A stretch of DNA of 6,405 nt, from positions 1 through 6,405 of the forward strand of contig JAGLTN010000290.1 of the NCBI GenBank assembly GCA_023135255.1. The letters run 5' to 3'. The DNA comes from Planctomycetota bacterium (GTDB taxonomy: Bacteria; Planctomycetota; Phycisphaerae; Sedimentisphaerales; Anaerobacaceae). Below, one piece after another: positions 6,241 through 6,405 of the stretch. The notes under the pieces are model-generated. The model was given only the letters and a program-made list of their open reading frames with translations. It did no database searches and was not told where the DNA came from. Both the position numbers and the translations under genes were made by a program. Position 1 is the first letter of the stretch; each line of letters starts with the position of its first letter.

Positions 6241-6249
6241 TGCTATAAT
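6241..6249 (+). promoter_or_regulatory. Extended -10 promoter of the right-edge gene
   Basis: TGCTATAAT is a perfect extended -10 (TGn followed by TATAAT). No good -35 lies 16-18 bp upstream, which is typical of extended -10 promoters. Transcription would start near 6256, downstream of the ATG at 6252, so that in-frame ATG is unlikely to be the translation start. Confidence 0.5.
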
Positions 6250-6299
6250 CAATGTTTTATGAAGCAGGGTATATTCTGTTTCCTTGCTCAAAAGAGACA

Positions 6300-6405
6300 A
6301 TGTTTTTTAAGCAAAAGTCAAGTGATATGGACAATTCTAAGAATTTGATTGATAGGGTCAAGGACGGCGTGAAGGCTGTAGGGAAAGTCGGTGTTTATGC
6401 AGCTG
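6300..6405 (+). CDS. Partial N-terminus of an unrecognised protein
   Basis: An open frame runs off the right edge. ATG 6300 is taken as the start because purine-rich AAAAGAGA lies just before it and it lies about 44 bases after the predicted transcription start. ATG 6327 in the same frame is an equally possible start, giving MDNSKNLIDRVKDG at the N-terminus. The 35 visible residues are charged and then small/hydrophobic (VKAVGKVGVYAA), compatible with an amphipathic helix entering a hydrophobic segment. I recognise no family. An extended -10 promoter upstream supports a real gene. Confidence 0.45.
   Translation, partial: MFFKQKSSDMDNSKNLIDRVKDGVKAVGKVGVYAA

Larger units (their letters stand above)
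6051..6299. other. Non-coding stretch after acyP
   Basis: No open frame with a recognisable product lies here. It contains an imperfect hairpin (6077-6111), a run of eight T at 6175-6182 preceded only by a four-base-pair stem GCTA-AAA-TAGC (6153-6163), and an extended -10 promoter (6241-6249). No standard Rho-independent terminator for acyP can be drawn with confidence. Confidence 0.5.

Noticed and set aside
6252..6299. Start of the right-edge ORF at ATG 6252
   Set aside because: The extended -10 at 6241-6249 predicts transcription beginning after this ATG, so it would not be in the message.

Overview
The window looks like a chromosomal segment of a Planctomycetota-type bacterium. A Phycisphaerae/Sedimentisphaerales-like relative is my best guess, at moderate-to-low confidence. 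The guess rests on a Tat-exported sugar-isomerase-fold protein next to a secreted sialidase-like propeller, on moderate, slightly AT-leaning base composition by eye, and on several starts that lack a usable Shine-Dalgarno (SD) sequence. No rRNA, tRNA, CRISPR array, insertion sequence or phage gene is visible.

Layout. Positions 1-189 (minus) hold the start of an unrecognised membrane-protein-like ORF that runs off the left edge. Positions 190-323 are a divergent intergenic region. Positions 324-3027 (plus) are a two-gene unit: a Tat-exported protein of the fucose/arabinose isomerase-like fold, then, 19 bp later, a secreted BNR/Asp-box beta-propeller. Both should act outside the cytoplasm, and together they suggest carbohydrate handling. 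Convergent to them, with only 27 bp between stop codons, is a tight three-gene minus-strand operon read right to left: a GAF-PP2C (SpoIIE/RsbU-type) phosphatase (5672-4401), cytidylate kinase cmk (4391-3717) and a PlsC-type acyltransferase (3720-3055, TTG start overlapping the cmk stop). Diverging from that operon is a small acylphosphatase gene (5778-6050, plus). Positions 6051-6299 are non-coding, with an imperfect hairpin and an extended -10 promoter. An unrecognised plus-strand ORF then begins and runs off the right edge.

How the genes may work together. The left pair looks like an accessory saccharide-processing unit. The right operon couples a sensory protein-serine phosphatase to two housekeeping steps, pyrimidine nucleotide phosphorylation and phospholipid acylation. 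The most informative non-coding stretch is 5673-5777. It holds back-to-back sigma70-like promoters for the phosphatase operon and the acylphosphatase, with an inverted repeat between them. Both promoters are so close to their ATGs that the messages are predicted to be leaderless or nearly so. I did not find a clearly new defence or mobile system. The best candidates for something undescribed are the exported isomerase-fold/propeller pair and the phosphatase-led cmk-plsC operon.
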